Assembly: GCA_036426205.1 (NCBI GenBank)
Contig: CM071571.1
Coordinates: 117,896,918 to 117,960,917 of the forward strand
Reading direction: 5' to 3'
Length of the DNA: 64,000 bases
Source of the DNA: Ascaphus truei
Lineage: Eukaryota > Chordata > Amphibia > Anura > Ascaphidae
Shown: one piece after another, positions 46,661-57,288 of the stretch
Numbering within the stretch: the first letter of the stretch is position 1
Layout: each line of letters opens with the position of its first letter
The notes under the pieces: model-generated
The model's database searches: none
Seen by the model: the letters and a program-made list of their open reading frames with translations, nothing else
Told to the model about the DNA's origin: nothing
Translations under genes and position numbers: made by a program

Positions 46661-49167
46661 ATGCCTGTGAGAGCTACGACCTCTACAAGCAAAATATGCC
46701 CACCTGTAGGACTACCACAATTGGGGGTTCTAGCAAATACAGTGGCAACAGCTGCAATAGCGCCTCCTGAGGTCAGGAAGAAAATTACACCTGATAGCCT
46801 AAAAATGGAGGACAAGATGCAGCGTTCCTGTAATGAACCCTACTCCACGGAAGAGTGGCCCTTCAAGTCCAATAAAGAGGAAGACATCTCTTATGGGGAA
46901 CCCGAACCGAGTCACACCCACAAAACACCCCAAGAATGGTGGGGGTGCCTGAACTCGGCACGAACAGAAAAGACCGCCCTCTATGATGATGAATATGGTC
47001 GACAAGAGAAAGAGCGGGAGCAGCAGATCACCCAATATTTCTGTCAGCTAAAGCAACTGCAAGAAAAGCCTGGCGTATATAATGAAGCGGCTAAAGTATC
47101 AAATAAAGAAGGAGACCCCAGTATTCCTGATGGGACGGAGTCATCCAAAACAAAAAAGCGGAAAAAAAGAAAAGCGGTTCTTCACTTACCGTGGAAGGAA
47201 CAGAGACGTCCGCAGATCCTGTGGAGGAAAAGGGGGACCGAGTTGCCCTGCAGCCTAGAGAAAATAGAGAATTCGTCCCGCGGTTAACCGAATATCTAGA
47301 GGGCCCAAGGCAGAAGTCGTGTACCCCAAAGAAGTGTCTGTCCGGTGCCAACAGCGAGGAACCCTCAACCAACCATCCCAGGGAAGTGGAGCCGGAACCA
47401 GTGAGTGACGATCCCTTGACCAGCCCTGAAGATGCCCTGAAAAATGCCAGGCATGACTGTGATATGCTCCGTGAACAATTGAAACAAAAGGAAGATGGTT
47501 ACACAGAGCTACAGAAAAATAACGTGAGGCTACAAAAAGATGTGCTCACAATTTACTCTTTAGCCAGGACAGAATTGGACGATCTCAAGACTGAGCTAGA
47601 TACTGCAAATGCTACTATGTCCGCCATGGATGAAAAGCAGAGCCAATCTGATAAAATGGTGGCTACGCTAAAGCGGAAGTATGAGGAGGCACTGAAGCAG
47701 ATGACAGTCTTCCAGCAAGAGGTTCACACTCTTCGCATAGAGCTGAATGCCTCACAACAGGAGGTCAACAGTGTCCGGATAGAAGTGGACGTATCTCAGA
47801 AAGAAGTTCAGACACTCCGCAGAGCACTAAATGCCTCACATCATGAGACCAACAGCTGCCGCACAGACCTGGAAGTTTCCAGAAAGGAACTACACAGGAG
47901 CTGGACATTTCTAAAGAAACGATTGCCAATCTTAATACAAATCGCCAAGTCTCCCAGAAGGAGCTTCAGACCCTCAACCTAGAGAAGGATGTCTCACGCC
48001 AGGAGACTGTCATTCGCAAAGCAGATGTGCGTAAATGGAAGGAGGACTGCAAAGAGGCCCTGAATAGTACAGAGACTGAAAAAGGAGAAAATTCAAGATT
48101 AAGAAAAGAAAATTCTGAGTTGACAGAACACGTCAAGGAAATGTTTGAAGCAGAGCACCGACTGCAGAACCAACTGCAAGGTCTGCATACGCACCTCCAG
48201 TATGCTGAGGAGAAGCAGCAAACACTGCAGGAAGAAAAGCTGCAGGCTGCTAAAGAGGTACAAGCGCTGCAGGAACGTCTGAATACCCAGTATGTCCCCA
48301 CAAAGCAGTATGAGGAGCTAAAGGCCACGCTGCATGTCACCAGAGCATCGTTGGAGGCGGAACTTCGATACCAGGTGACTCTGTATGAGAGGGAGCGTGA
48401 GAAGGCTCAGAAACTGGAGCAAGAGCTGGAGAGACAGAGACTGTTCCATTCCCTTGAGTCAGTACACCAAGGAGAAAACAGACGCAGCGGCAACCTTAAC
48501 AACAAAAATTACAGAGCTCCAGAATATGAAGGAGACACTGATACAGACTCAGAGAAAGCAAAGTGCACAGATAAATTCCCTGAGAAGAGACTTGCAAGAC
48601 GCACTCAAACAGGTTGAGACTCTGCAGACCAGTAACTTACAGATTCCTCCAATACGGAAAAAGGTATTGGCTCTGCCCAAGCACCAGTATCTCACAGTAA
48701 CTAATGCCCGTGAGGACAAGGGTACAGTAAGAGTTGGGGACTCCACGCACCTTCAAAACAAGATTATGAAGTTTGAGCCACCTAAACAAGCACTAGCAAA
48801 ACCTTCAGCCACCCAACAGGCAACAAAAGAAGGTACACGTGCTGAATCAAAACCAGAAGAATCCTTAGCTGATGAAGCTGAAAAGATGGGACATTCTCTG
48901 GAAGTGGGTGTGGAATTACAAAGGGCTGTTTTTAAACGCTCTGCAACTGCTGCTATACAGTCTGCCTACATTAAGACAAGCACCCGACGTGAGGGAAATC
49001 TCATGACCGCGCATGTAGAAAAAATACTGTACTTGGAAAAAGTCCTCCTTGAGCGACTGAGGAGTGCTGATCTCAAGCACGTTCGGGAGGAGACACAAAT
49101 AAACTGGAGAAAGGGCTCCAATCCCAGCGGGACAGAGGGTTCTCTTCCTCCATCCACTTTCATTTAA
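46661..49167 (+). pseudogene. Coiled-coil protein of the LTR element, broken by frame changes
   Basis: The first frame (start 46661, MPVRATTSTSK) runs to 47287 and gives a charged region ending in a lysine-rich stretch. Coding then continues in the -1 frame (about 47158-47890), shifts again near 47890 to a frame that runs to about 48440, and returns near 48440 to the frame that stops at 49167. From about residue 250 onward the product is a long heptad-rich coiled coil. It includes five 14-residue units (47713-47905), such as EVHTLRIELNASQQ and EVNSVRIEVDVSQK. The C-terminal ~200 residues are less regular. The first shift occurs at a classical slippery heptamer; the other two look like decay. 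Style resembles long host coiled-coil proteins of the UACA/RAI14 kind, but that is an impression without alignment. It could instead be an unusual Gag. Confidence 0.7.
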
Positions 49168-49238
49168 GTCACAGAAAGATCTCGAATGAGAGTGGAAGGA
49201 TGGGCTTTGGCCGTGGAAAGCCCGAGCTTCCCACAAAC

Positions 49239-49248
49239 AGGGGAGGTA
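49239..49248 (+). other. Polypurine tract
   Basis: AGGGGAGGTA lies immediately before the 3' LTR, the expected place for plus-strand priming. Confidence 0.65.
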
Positions 49249-49675
49249 TGTAACAGGGGACTCATCCCTGTTCACAAATGTGCCTCTAATCCAGCAGTGT
49301 GGTGGTTAACTGGAACTGACAAATAAGACTTCTAAACCTGGATGCTGACATTTTCTGTGCACACACGGGTGCGGTCCCAGGAGAGCAGAGAAGCTTACTC
49401 TACAGCAGCTAACAGATAATACTTTTATTAACAAGACTTTTTATATCTGTTCATTTCATGCTATGTGTTTGGGGCTGGGAGGCATGCTTATCTAAGGGAG
49501 TTGTGAATTAATTGCATAGTATCCACTAGAAATACTCCCAAGTGAATAGAAGCTTTGTTTCTCCCCCTGTGTTTGGATGGTTTCCTGATATTAAGGAAAA
49601 GGCACAATAAAGCCTTGTTATAATTTCACCTTACAAAAGTCTCCAATTCTGTACCTCTGTGAGCGTCCGTCTACA
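49249..49675 (+). repeat. 3' LTR (427 bp)
   Basis: Matches the 5' LTR apart from a deletion of roughly 170 bp after GGTTAACTG and an extra ATCTGTTCATTTCATGCT block. An AATAAA signal is near 49606. Confidence 0.88.
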
Positions 49676-49680
49676 CACAT

Positions 49681-50435
49681 AATATGGGCATGGTTTGCCA
49701 CTATGGCAGTCAATGGCCAACCTAAATAATTACAATTACAAAATACAATTAAATAAAATACCGTAGCAGCTAGCTGTTGTCGACTGATTCACAGGACAAA
49801 ACCTTGGCCAATTCTCCAAGTATCCTGCGAGGTTGGCCGCAGTAGATGTAATGGCCCATCTGAATAAGACAGGAGGGGTCCCTGCGTTTGAATGGGACTC
49901 ACGCTGTGTGAATCCTACCGGGGTTCATCTGTCTGTAAGAGATACGCTGTATGAGAAAGACTGAATCAGTCACTCTACCTGCGTGCCTCTAACAGGCGAT
50001 CGCTGGGCTTTTATTTTAATCAAACAATATTTTAGTTTTTTTTTTTTGTGTGTTACAGGCCCCGGTATGGTGTTCTTGTATCGCCCTGCTTTGTTTAAAT
50101 CTCCTGGTCATGTGGGCCATGATGCGGGAGAATTTAAACATGGTGGGGATACCGGCACACCATATGTAACTCATGAAGCAGGGAGTCCCCGGACCTGAAA
50201 TTAATGTGATTCAGCTCCGGAGACCCCCTGCTACAAAAATACTGTATGTTATTAAAATAAAATATAAGCCTGCGATTGCCTGTTATAGACGCGTAGGTAG
50301 AGGGACTGATTCAATCTCACTCTTAGTGCGCGTCTCTTACAGACAGGAGCAGCCTGGTAGGATTCACACAGCATGAGTCAAATGCAGGGACCCCCGCTGT
50401 ATTAATCTCGATGGGCCATTAGTCTGGTTGCTGGG
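49681..50435. repeat. Module B remainder and a palindromic pair of module A
   Basis: 49681-49740 completes the B hairpin (ATGGGCATGGTTTGCCACTA). From 49845 (TAATGGCCCATC) to 50422 (GATGGGCCATTA), two module A copies lie head to head, each with TGTGAATCCTACC and CTGTCTGTAAGAGA segments, enclosing GGTATGG...GATACCGGCACACC pairs. The outer ends form inverted repeats flanked by TA. Confidence 0.75.
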
Positions 50436-50899
50436 ATCTCACAATGCGGGAGAGGATGCCGTACGAGACCTGCAAAGAGAGAGTGCCCAAACCAATAGTT
50501 CCAGCTGTATATTCGGACATTTACATCATCAAGAGGCAGGATAGATCTGAGTCTGTAAGAATTGAACTGGGGAGACACAGAGTGAGTTTTTCTCTCTGGG
50601 ACTCCTCTGTGCAGCTATTACAGACTGTCTGGCCTGGGACCATTAACACTGCTTTATTCCTCCCGGGCTGCACAATTTACTGTTTGCGGGGCCGTGAACG
50701 GACCGCGGATTTCAGCGTGTTGGTCCGCAGTGCCGGGGACAGCAAGTCTTGCTACATCTGTAGTACCGTCTATAGGCATCCTATATATTTTTATCATAGT
50801 TTGATAGAAAAACCTTCACCTGATCCATATGTGAATTTTAAAAAACATATGTACCCGACTAAGCCAAAAGGAAAACTTAATTTGAAAAAATCCTTTTAA
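50423..50899 (+). CDS. Unidentified open reading frame (151 codons from ATG at 50444)
   Basis: An open frame runs from just after the module A end (50423) to a stop at 50897-50899; the first ATG is at 50444. The product has balanced composition: KPIVPAVYSDIYIIKRQDR, then SVRIELGRHRVSFSLWDSSV, a VWPGTINTALFLPGCTIYCL stretch, a CYIC pair, and a basic C-terminus (KPKGKLNLKKSF). The beta-strand-like alternation and the LWDSSV...VWPG pattern recall an OB-fold, but I do not recognise the family. The first ~60 bases resemble repeat DNA at 28790-28850 next to a CR1 copy, so the start may not be native. It could be the last exon of a host gene (an AG lies at 50421-50422), a captured gene fragment, or part of an unknown element. 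No poly(A) or partner exons were found. Confidence 0.35.
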   Translation, partial: SGCWDLTMRERMPYETCKERVPKPIVPAVYSDIYIIKRQDRSESVRIELGRHRVSFSLWDSSVQLLQTVWPGTINTALFLPGCTIYCLRGRERTADFSVLVRSAGDSKSCYICSTVYRHPIYFYHSLIEKPSPDPYVNFKKHMYPTKPKGKLNLKKSF

Positions 50900-52518
50900 A
50901 TATACCGTATATATGTTCTTTATCAGTATGCTGCATACAGTATATATTGTTTTTTTTACCCATGTAGTATTTACCCACTAGCTGTTAAAACAATATGATC
51001 TAAAAATATACTGTACAGTAGGGAAATGTATTTGCTATCTGCTAAGCATAGCACATTCCCTTGATTCTTTTTATTTTTACAGTTAGGATGATAGCACTAC
51101 TGCCCTAGGTGTGTTATCTACATAGCCAGCTGGAAGAAAATACATAACGGGTACTTGACTGCATGTATATGGCACCGGAAGACACCTTGTGGCCCATTCC
51201 CTTCTTTGACCACCTGGCAATTTGCAGATTATTAACCTTCTGAATTTTAGGTCATTGACACAACTTGTTTATGCAACTGAACTAAGAGACTACCATGGCA
51301 AGTGATACATTCAACACAAGACATTACTATTTTATTCCACTACATTTCATTTTGTACACTCTTAATAATGTAGGTGTGAGAGAGAATGATTTATATCTCA
51401 AAAGTGGTAGTCACTTCAGCCTATCGGTATATATGAGGAAGAACTTCAAAAAATGTACAGATTTAGTGGGCTCCATTGTTCCCTCGGTTCTGATATTTTG
51501 GGATATGACGATATAGCAGACATTATTGAACCCATTTTTGCAATCCTCAAATTGTGTTATCGCTGGCTGAAGTTTAAATACAATATTCTGCGATTTGCTC
51601 ATGTTTTGGTGCCATTTGCAATGTAAAGCACAAAGTGATGTGATTTTGCAAATGTAATCATGTGATTTGGCAAGGTATTTGGAGCAATAACACCTGCTAC
51701 ATCTGTACTGTGATATTCTGCACTAACATTTGTCATTGAATCTTATGTAAACTATGAAATTCTGAGTTATACTAGAATATATATTGTGTTATCTGGAGAT
51801 CAGTGTCTTGGGCAGGGCTGTTCATTTCTATTGGCTTGGTTAAAATGAAAGCACAGGTCTCAAACTACAGATGCAGCAAATATCATTGCTCCTGCTGATG
51901 ACAAACACAACATATCACATTATAACACAGACTATCGCTGAGTTTACATAGGATTCAATGTCGGGTACAACGCATAATATCACTGCATACCCCACCATAA
52001 CTCCGCAGTGGGAGCAATAACTTTGGCTACACCTTTATTTAACCGGTCAGTGTGCTGTCTGGAGAAACATATAGCTTATTATATGAAGCAGTCGTTCTTA
52101 GTTTTAATACAGTAGGGGGTGTGTTGCTAAAGAAAAAGTATGAAAAATAGCCCGGAGGACAAAGGACATCAAAACGAACCATCTCAGTTCAGCCCTGTCA
52201 GACACTAAAAAAAGTGTTGTGGAAAAAACCAAAACTGTCAGTTTGACTGTACATAGATCTGACAAGGGTTGGCTCTGATGACCTTCCACTGATATCTTCA
52301 CCCCTAGGGACTTATTTTGATGCAGGTGATTTTGTTGAAGCTCTGTTGGAAGGTGTAAATTTGAAGAATATAAAAATAGTGTAGCCTGCAGGAATGTTCT
52401 GAGCGGTTTGCTTTTTGACCAAAATTGCTGAAAAATTTAACTTAATCTTAAATGTCAGCTTTTAAAAATATTTTAACAAATTTGGCATCCTTTTGGGCTT
52501 TTTGCTAAATTTAAATGT
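50900..52518. other. No recognised gene
   Basis: AT-rich. No supported feature, and no match to the expected last exon of KERA. Confidence 0.35.
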
Positions 52519-52765
52519 AATAATAATTATAATAATTGTTTGTTCTTGTATAGCGATGCTAGTTTTACATAGCGCTTTACAAAGACATTTTGCAGACACA
52601 GGTCCCTGCCCCGTGGAGCTTGCAATCTATGTTTTTGGTGCCTGGGGCACAGGGAGATAAAGTGACTTGCCCAAGGTCATAAGGAACCGACACCAGGAAT
52701 TGAACCAGTTTCAAACTTAGTGCCAGTCAGTGTGTTTACTCACTGAGCCGCTCCTTCTCTCAGTA
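52519..52765 (-). mobile_element. MIR-like SINE, well preserved
   Basis: Minus strand: GAGCGGCTCAGTGAGTAAAC head, a B-box-like GGTTCAATTCCTGG, the ACCTTGGGCAAGTCACTTTA core, AACATAGATTGCAAGCTCC, then a tail with (ATT)n near 52519. Confidence 0.85.
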
Positions 52766-53054
52766 CATTTACAATAGTTGCTGTTCCTGTGTTTTTTTAA
52801 AACAAAATAATAATCCATGATCAATAGCATTTTTTCAGTTTTTCCTTAACTGTACTAGGATGTTTGCGATATTACATAACTGCGATATTTTGGAACCATG
52901 TTCATACTGGAACTCTAAAAGGAAAGGAAAATCAGCTATATTGCAACTTTTTGGACAAAAAACTTTGAATGAATCCCCAAAGAGAATAATAGAATATAGT
53001 ATTAGGCATTTCACATAATTTCCATTTCTCTCTTTGGGGAGCTATAGTCTATAC

Positions 53055-53382
53055 CAAGGATGCGCAAACTGGGGGGCGTGAGATTTTCTGGGGGGGGGGG
53101 GGTGTTGACGGTTACAGAAGCCCTGCTCTTCCCTGAAGGCATTTCAATTAAATGCTGGGGATCGCGCGAGGCCTCTGTAACTTTACTTACATTAACTGTA
53201 CAGCAACGTGTCGCCATGGCAACCCGGCATCAAATGACGCCGTGGGGTCACATCACGTGACGTCACCATGGCAACATGACCCCGCTGCGTCATTTGATAC
53301 CGGGGGGGGGCAGGGGGGGAAAGCACAAGCAGGGAGTGAGAGCAGGCAGGGGGGCGGAGGGAGAAGAGTTTGCATACCCCTG
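53055..53382. mobile_element. hAT-type MITE, relative of the 17388 element
   Basis: Ends CAAGGATGCGCAAACTG and AGTTTGCATACCCCTG, flanked by GTCTATAC and ATCAATAC (6 of 8 identical). It carries X-box-like GTCGCCATGGCAAC (53210-53223) and GTCACCATGGCAAC (53262-53275), the second overlapping TGACGTCA (53258-53265). It is more diverged than 17388-17737. Confidence 0.8.
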
Positions 53383-54291
53383 ATCAATACTTCATACAGT
53401 CTAAAGAGGCATGACTGTCATAGTTAGCATATTTGTTCTTGCATAAATCACTTTCCCATATTCCTTGTGGATATGCATAACAGTTCAAGGTGATTGGGTT
53501 CAGCAGGTTTTACTGTAGAAGGGGGAAAAATCTCAATGTTTAAAAATGTGTGTCTGAAAGTGGCTTAGACTATGTTTCACACCAAATTGGGCTGAATTTA
53601 GTGCCTGTTGGTAATAGTATAGCATGGAAGGTACAGTAACCTTGAGACTTATGTTGAGTATAATTATGGGGATGAGCGGCACAGAGGATTTAAAGTCTTC
53701 AGGCCTCCAGGCATACAAATTCAGAATGAAAAACAAAGGAGAAATAGAAAGCTTTCTTTTCACTGGTACTAAATTAGATACATACTTTATCCAATTTTAG
53801 TTATGTATATTGTTTCTACAATACATAGATCTGTACCAGGTCCATTATTTTCTATTTATGGAATTCCTGACCTTCTTCCCACTAACACAGAGCAGAAATT
53901 AGTTTGAGAGTACAATTGTGTTGTAGTGTTTCCCTGTTTGTGTTTAGAGGTTATTAGAGGTAATCAAGGTTGACCAATGAGAATCACCAACTGTAGTTAT
54001 TGAATTTTTACCATTATCTAGAAAAACATTGTTTTGGTGATGCTGGAAGTGTATTGGTTTCTACTAAAGCATTTTGTTTTTCAAAAGTTTAAATTATACA
54101 CATTTCTGTAAAATATTATAATGGGCACATATTGGATTAACAAGTAAAGAGAAAGCAAAGTACTGTAGTACCACATAAATTTAGTAGGAGGTTTTGAACA
54201 TGGTTTATACTGTACTAGTTCTACTAGTGTAGACAAAGTGCAATAAATCATAGTGATTCAGCAAGTAATGGTTAAAATACAACACTTACAG
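53383..54291. other. No recognised gene; presumed KERA intron 2
   Basis: Lies downstream of the exon 2 donor on the minus strand. I searched for the conserved C-terminal keratocan segment (RYLRLDGNEIKPPIP-like) and did not find it. Confidence 0.35.
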
Positions 54292-54485
54292 CAGGGGTGC
54301 TCAACTCCAATCCCTAAGCCCCCCCCACTCCCCCTTCACAGGTCAGATTTTCAAGATTTCTCAGCTTCAGCATAGGTGGCTCAGTCTTTGACTGAGCTTC
54401 TGATTGAGTCACCCGTGCTGAAGCTGGGCTATCCTGAAAACCCGATCTGTTGGGGGTTCTTGAGGACTGGAGTTGAGCACCCTTG
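54292..54485. mobile_element. Palindromic hAT-type MITE (194 bp)
   Basis: Ends CAGGGGTGCTCAACTCCA and TGGAGTTGAGCACCCTTG, flanked by ACTTACAG and ATTTACAT (6 of 8 identical). The interior is also self-complementary. Lies within presumed KERA intron 2. Same family as 57966-58142. Confidence 0.8.
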
Positions 54486-54655
54486 ATTTACATGAATGTT
54501 CTGGTACACTGTCCCATCAAGCACTCTACATGGTGCACTTAACACATTTTATTTACAAGTCTACTACAATTATTGTCACCCCACATTTTTTATAGGTATT
54601 TTTAACAAAACCTGCAAATTCTCTAGTATGTGCTACTATTAAGAAATACACTTAC

Positions 54656-55541
54656 TTTTTATCTTGTTGTGATCAAGGTGAAGACGCTCGAGATAAGCAT
54701 TAACAAGAGGCACATATGTCAGATCATTGTAGGACAGTTGCAAGTCTAATAAAGAGGACACGTTAAACACGTTTGCAGGTATACCAGCATCTGATAGCTT
54801 ATTGTAGTTCAGCCTAAGAAATGCTAATTTGGGTATGTCAATAAGGTAGTTGTTAGGAATTTCTTCAATATTATTGCTGTCTAAGTACAATTGTATGGTG
54901 TTCGATGGAAGGCTTAATGGCATTTTCTTGAGTGAGTTTTTAGCTACATTAAGTTGCATAAGACTCTTAAGCCCCTTTAATGTATTACTTTTAAAAGAAC
55001 TATCGGTAAGTTTGTTATGATGTAAGTCCAGTAATGTGAGGTTGTTTAGATTGTCAAAGACTCCTTCTGGGATCTTCGAAATTTTATTTCTTGCTAAACG
55101 AAGCTGCTCTATGCTTTCTGGTAATGGTGCTGGTACTTCTTCTAAGTCATTGTCCTCTAGAAATAAGTAAAATAAACTCTTTAGATTTTTCAACAAATTC
55201 TTTTCGATTCCTTTGATGCTGATGTTATTTCTGTTTAAATTTATCCACTTTAGCTCTGTAGCATTTGCAAAAGATTTTTCATTGAGCGTTTCAATTAGGT
55301 TATTATGCAGGTAGAGATACCAAATTCTCGATGGGATTGGTGGCACTTCTTTCAGCCCTTTATTATCACAGTATAAAGCATTTGGAAAACTCGGAGGACA
55401 AAAGCATTCTTTGGGACATTCATTGGAAAGTATAGGGTTGGCTTCAGGGTTCATATCAGTGTAGGCTTGTGTCTCAGATCGAGTAGAGATGGAAATGGTC
55501 AAAACGAACATCAGAAATCTGCGAATTACGTGTGCATCCAT
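54656..55541 (-). CDS. KERA: Keratocan, coding exon 2 (partial CDS)
   Basis: Keratocan is a secreted keratan-sulfate proteoglycan core protein of the corneal stroma, a class II small leucine-rich proteoglycan. The exon encodes residues 1-295 plus the first base of the next codon. It starts with a hydrophobic signal peptide (about 1-22). The class II cysteine cluster follows (Cys42, Cys46, Cys48, Cys58; CX3CXCX9C), then leucine-rich repeats from about residue 63 on (RIWYLYLHNNLIETL, LFYLFLEDNDLEEVP, LDLHHNKLTD, LHLDHNKIK). N-glycosylation sequons include Asn93 and Asn106. The start ATG (55541) was chosen because an acceptor (CTTTAAG) lies 8-14 bases upstream, so the longer reading frame upstream is intronic. 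The 3' end is a consensus donor (GTAAGTG) after the codon base at 54656. Known keratocans are about 350 residues; the last ~55, including the final cysteines, come from exon 3, which I did not find here. Confidence 0.95.
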
Positions 55542-55548
55542 TGCCACC

Positions 55549-56949
55549 CTTAAAGAATGATAATAAATAATGATGTTATTCAACTTAATAGAAAATAGTT
55601 TTTAAACACCAGTACAACCAAAACTGAATCAGTTATTTATTCCTCAAATTTAGATTTGGCATTTGTATTACCTCATATAAGGTGCGTTGAGGGCCTTCCT
55701 ACTTTTCTCACTCCACCCTTTGTGACATTTGAATTTAATTCTGTAGGATATCTCCAACAGGAGAAACAAATTACAATTTTCAGTAGTATTCAGTACCCCA
55801 GTTTCACACTAGCACAATACCACTCTATTTATCAATTAAAATATACATTTTTCTGTTAAATGATATTATTTGCACCATCACCATTAGACTGAGGTGATGA
55901 ATCACATTACAACTACTAGTAATAAAACAGTATTTATTATTGTTTTTCTTAAATACAAATACTGTGTCCTTTGGTACAGTACTGTACATGAGACTAATGG
56001 GAGTAGTACAAATTAATATCTCTGTTCAAATCAGTTATCAATTCGCAAATGTATTAATATGTTATTACTTTTAAGTCCCTAAAAAGGCATATGGATAAGA
56101 TTTCCTATGACTACTTTGTACCAAAACAGAACAAATGAAAGAGCAATTCAACAGCTGTTTCCTGAGCATGGTCCTAAAACTTGGCGAAATCTGTTGAATT
56201 AATCAGTTGCCTCCAGCTAGTCGAGTGCACTTAGACAAACAATCTTATTTAACCATCTCTCTGAACATGGCGCCTTAGTAAAAAAACAGGGAATTAGCAA
56301 AAGAAAGAAAAAGAACTGTATTGTCCATTTAGCATCTAGTTACATTTATAGCTTTTTTTTATTCTAAATAAAATAATGCATGTTCTAGTTTTTTTTTTAA
56401 CACAATTTAACTTTAGTTGGATTCTTGTTTGCTGTTTTTTATTCCTTTTTTCTAGTCACCAATACAATAAAAAAATATTATGCTGTTAGGATACATTGGA
56501 AATGTGCATGTTTTTAATGCGTAGGGTCTTCACATGTACAGTATAAATAAATGCTTTAGCTAAATTAAAATGGGTAGGGTTTTTTATATACAAATTCAGT
56601 GCTGTACTATAGTAGTATCAAAATATAGTTGATATAGTTGATGTAAAGTTCAAGCCTGACTGATGGAATTTAAGTTTGTCTATCATTACAATAGATAAAT
56701 AGTGCCTAAAGACTGAATTTGCAATTACACAGTACTATACCATACAATACATTAAATGAATGACAATCATACATATCCTATTACAACTAAAACTGTTACA
56801 AATCTGGAATCCTTCCAAAAAAGACAAAATAGTTCTAAGAAATGCTTGAAAGTTAACTAAATAAAATACATTATGATTAGATAAGATTTGCATGCAGTTC
56901 AAAACTATCTCATGAATAAAAACAAGGAAGTAAATGTTAAATATTTTAC
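55549..56949 (-). other. KERA: KERA intron 1 (5' UTR intron)
   Basis: Donor GTAAAA at 56949-56944 and acceptor CTTTAAG ending at 55549, 1401 bp. AT-rich, with no repeat or gene recognised inside. Confidence 0.6.
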
Positions 56950-57255
56950 CTTACAATTGTGGAATGTAGAACTGCTTTCTCAGAATATCTGAAGCCTGTA
57001 AGATTTCACCTTAAAGTGAAAACTCTTGGCTACCAGCAGATTGTTTTGATCTTGTTCTTTGAGGTTTAACTGCCTATTAAAGCAAGTGGGCTCCCCTGCA
57101 AACTCACTGACTAATTCCAAGTTCACTTTGTATAATCATAGCCATTGTTCTTAATTTGCTGTTGCTTCAGATTCAAGCTTACCTCAGTTTTCTTAGATCT
57201 TCTGTTGGTTTCAATTGGTCATTGGTCAGGCTAAGAGTTTGACTGATGCTACAAT
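56950..57255 (-). other. KERA: Probable KERA exon 1 (untranslated)
   Basis: Minus-strand sequence ending ATTGTAAG followed by a GTAAAA donor. The 5' limit is set only by placing a start site about 30 bases below the TATA-like element. Class II proteoglycan genes typically have a noncoding first exon followed by one large coding exon, which fits. Confidence 0.4.
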
Positions 57256-57279
57256 GCCTTTCTTTATGAATGCTGCCTA

Positions 57280-57288
57280 ATATATATG
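57280..57288 (-). promoter_or_regulatory. KERA: Possible TATA box of KERA
   Basis: On the minus strand ATATATATT (within TGCATATATATTAGG) lies about 330 bases upstream of the exon 1 donor. It is the only good TATA-like site in the right place, but AT-rich context makes chance likely. Confidence 0.3.

Larger units (their letters stand above)
45034..49675 (+). mobile_element. Complete LTR element without pol, encoding a coiled-coil protein
   Basis: A 4.64 kb element bounded by LTRs that start TGTAACAGGGGAC and end GTCCGTCTACA, with a 5 bp duplication CACAT (45029-45033 and 49676-49680). Removing it restores a module B hairpin. In order it has a 5' LTR, a tRNA-Leu-like primer site, a leader of about 1 kb with an ~80 bp tandem repeat, a coding region of about 2.5 kb (46661-49167), a polypurine tract (AGGGGAGGTA, 49239-49248) and a 3' LTR. 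I see no protease, reverse transcriptase, RNase H or integrase motif in any frame, so mobility must have depended on another element. Whether it belongs to the Gypsy-like or retrovirus-like group is open; the 5 bp duplication fits either. Confidence 0.88.

Noticed and set aside
46213..46815. 200-codon minus-strand frame in the LTR element leader
   Set aside because: It is antisense to the leader tandem repeats, composition is Leu/Phe-rich, and it has no motif.
55542..55583. Upstream ATG extending the keratocan frame by 14 codons
   Set aside because: A polypyrimidine/AG acceptor lies between it and the ATG at 55541, and the extra residues precede the signal peptide.
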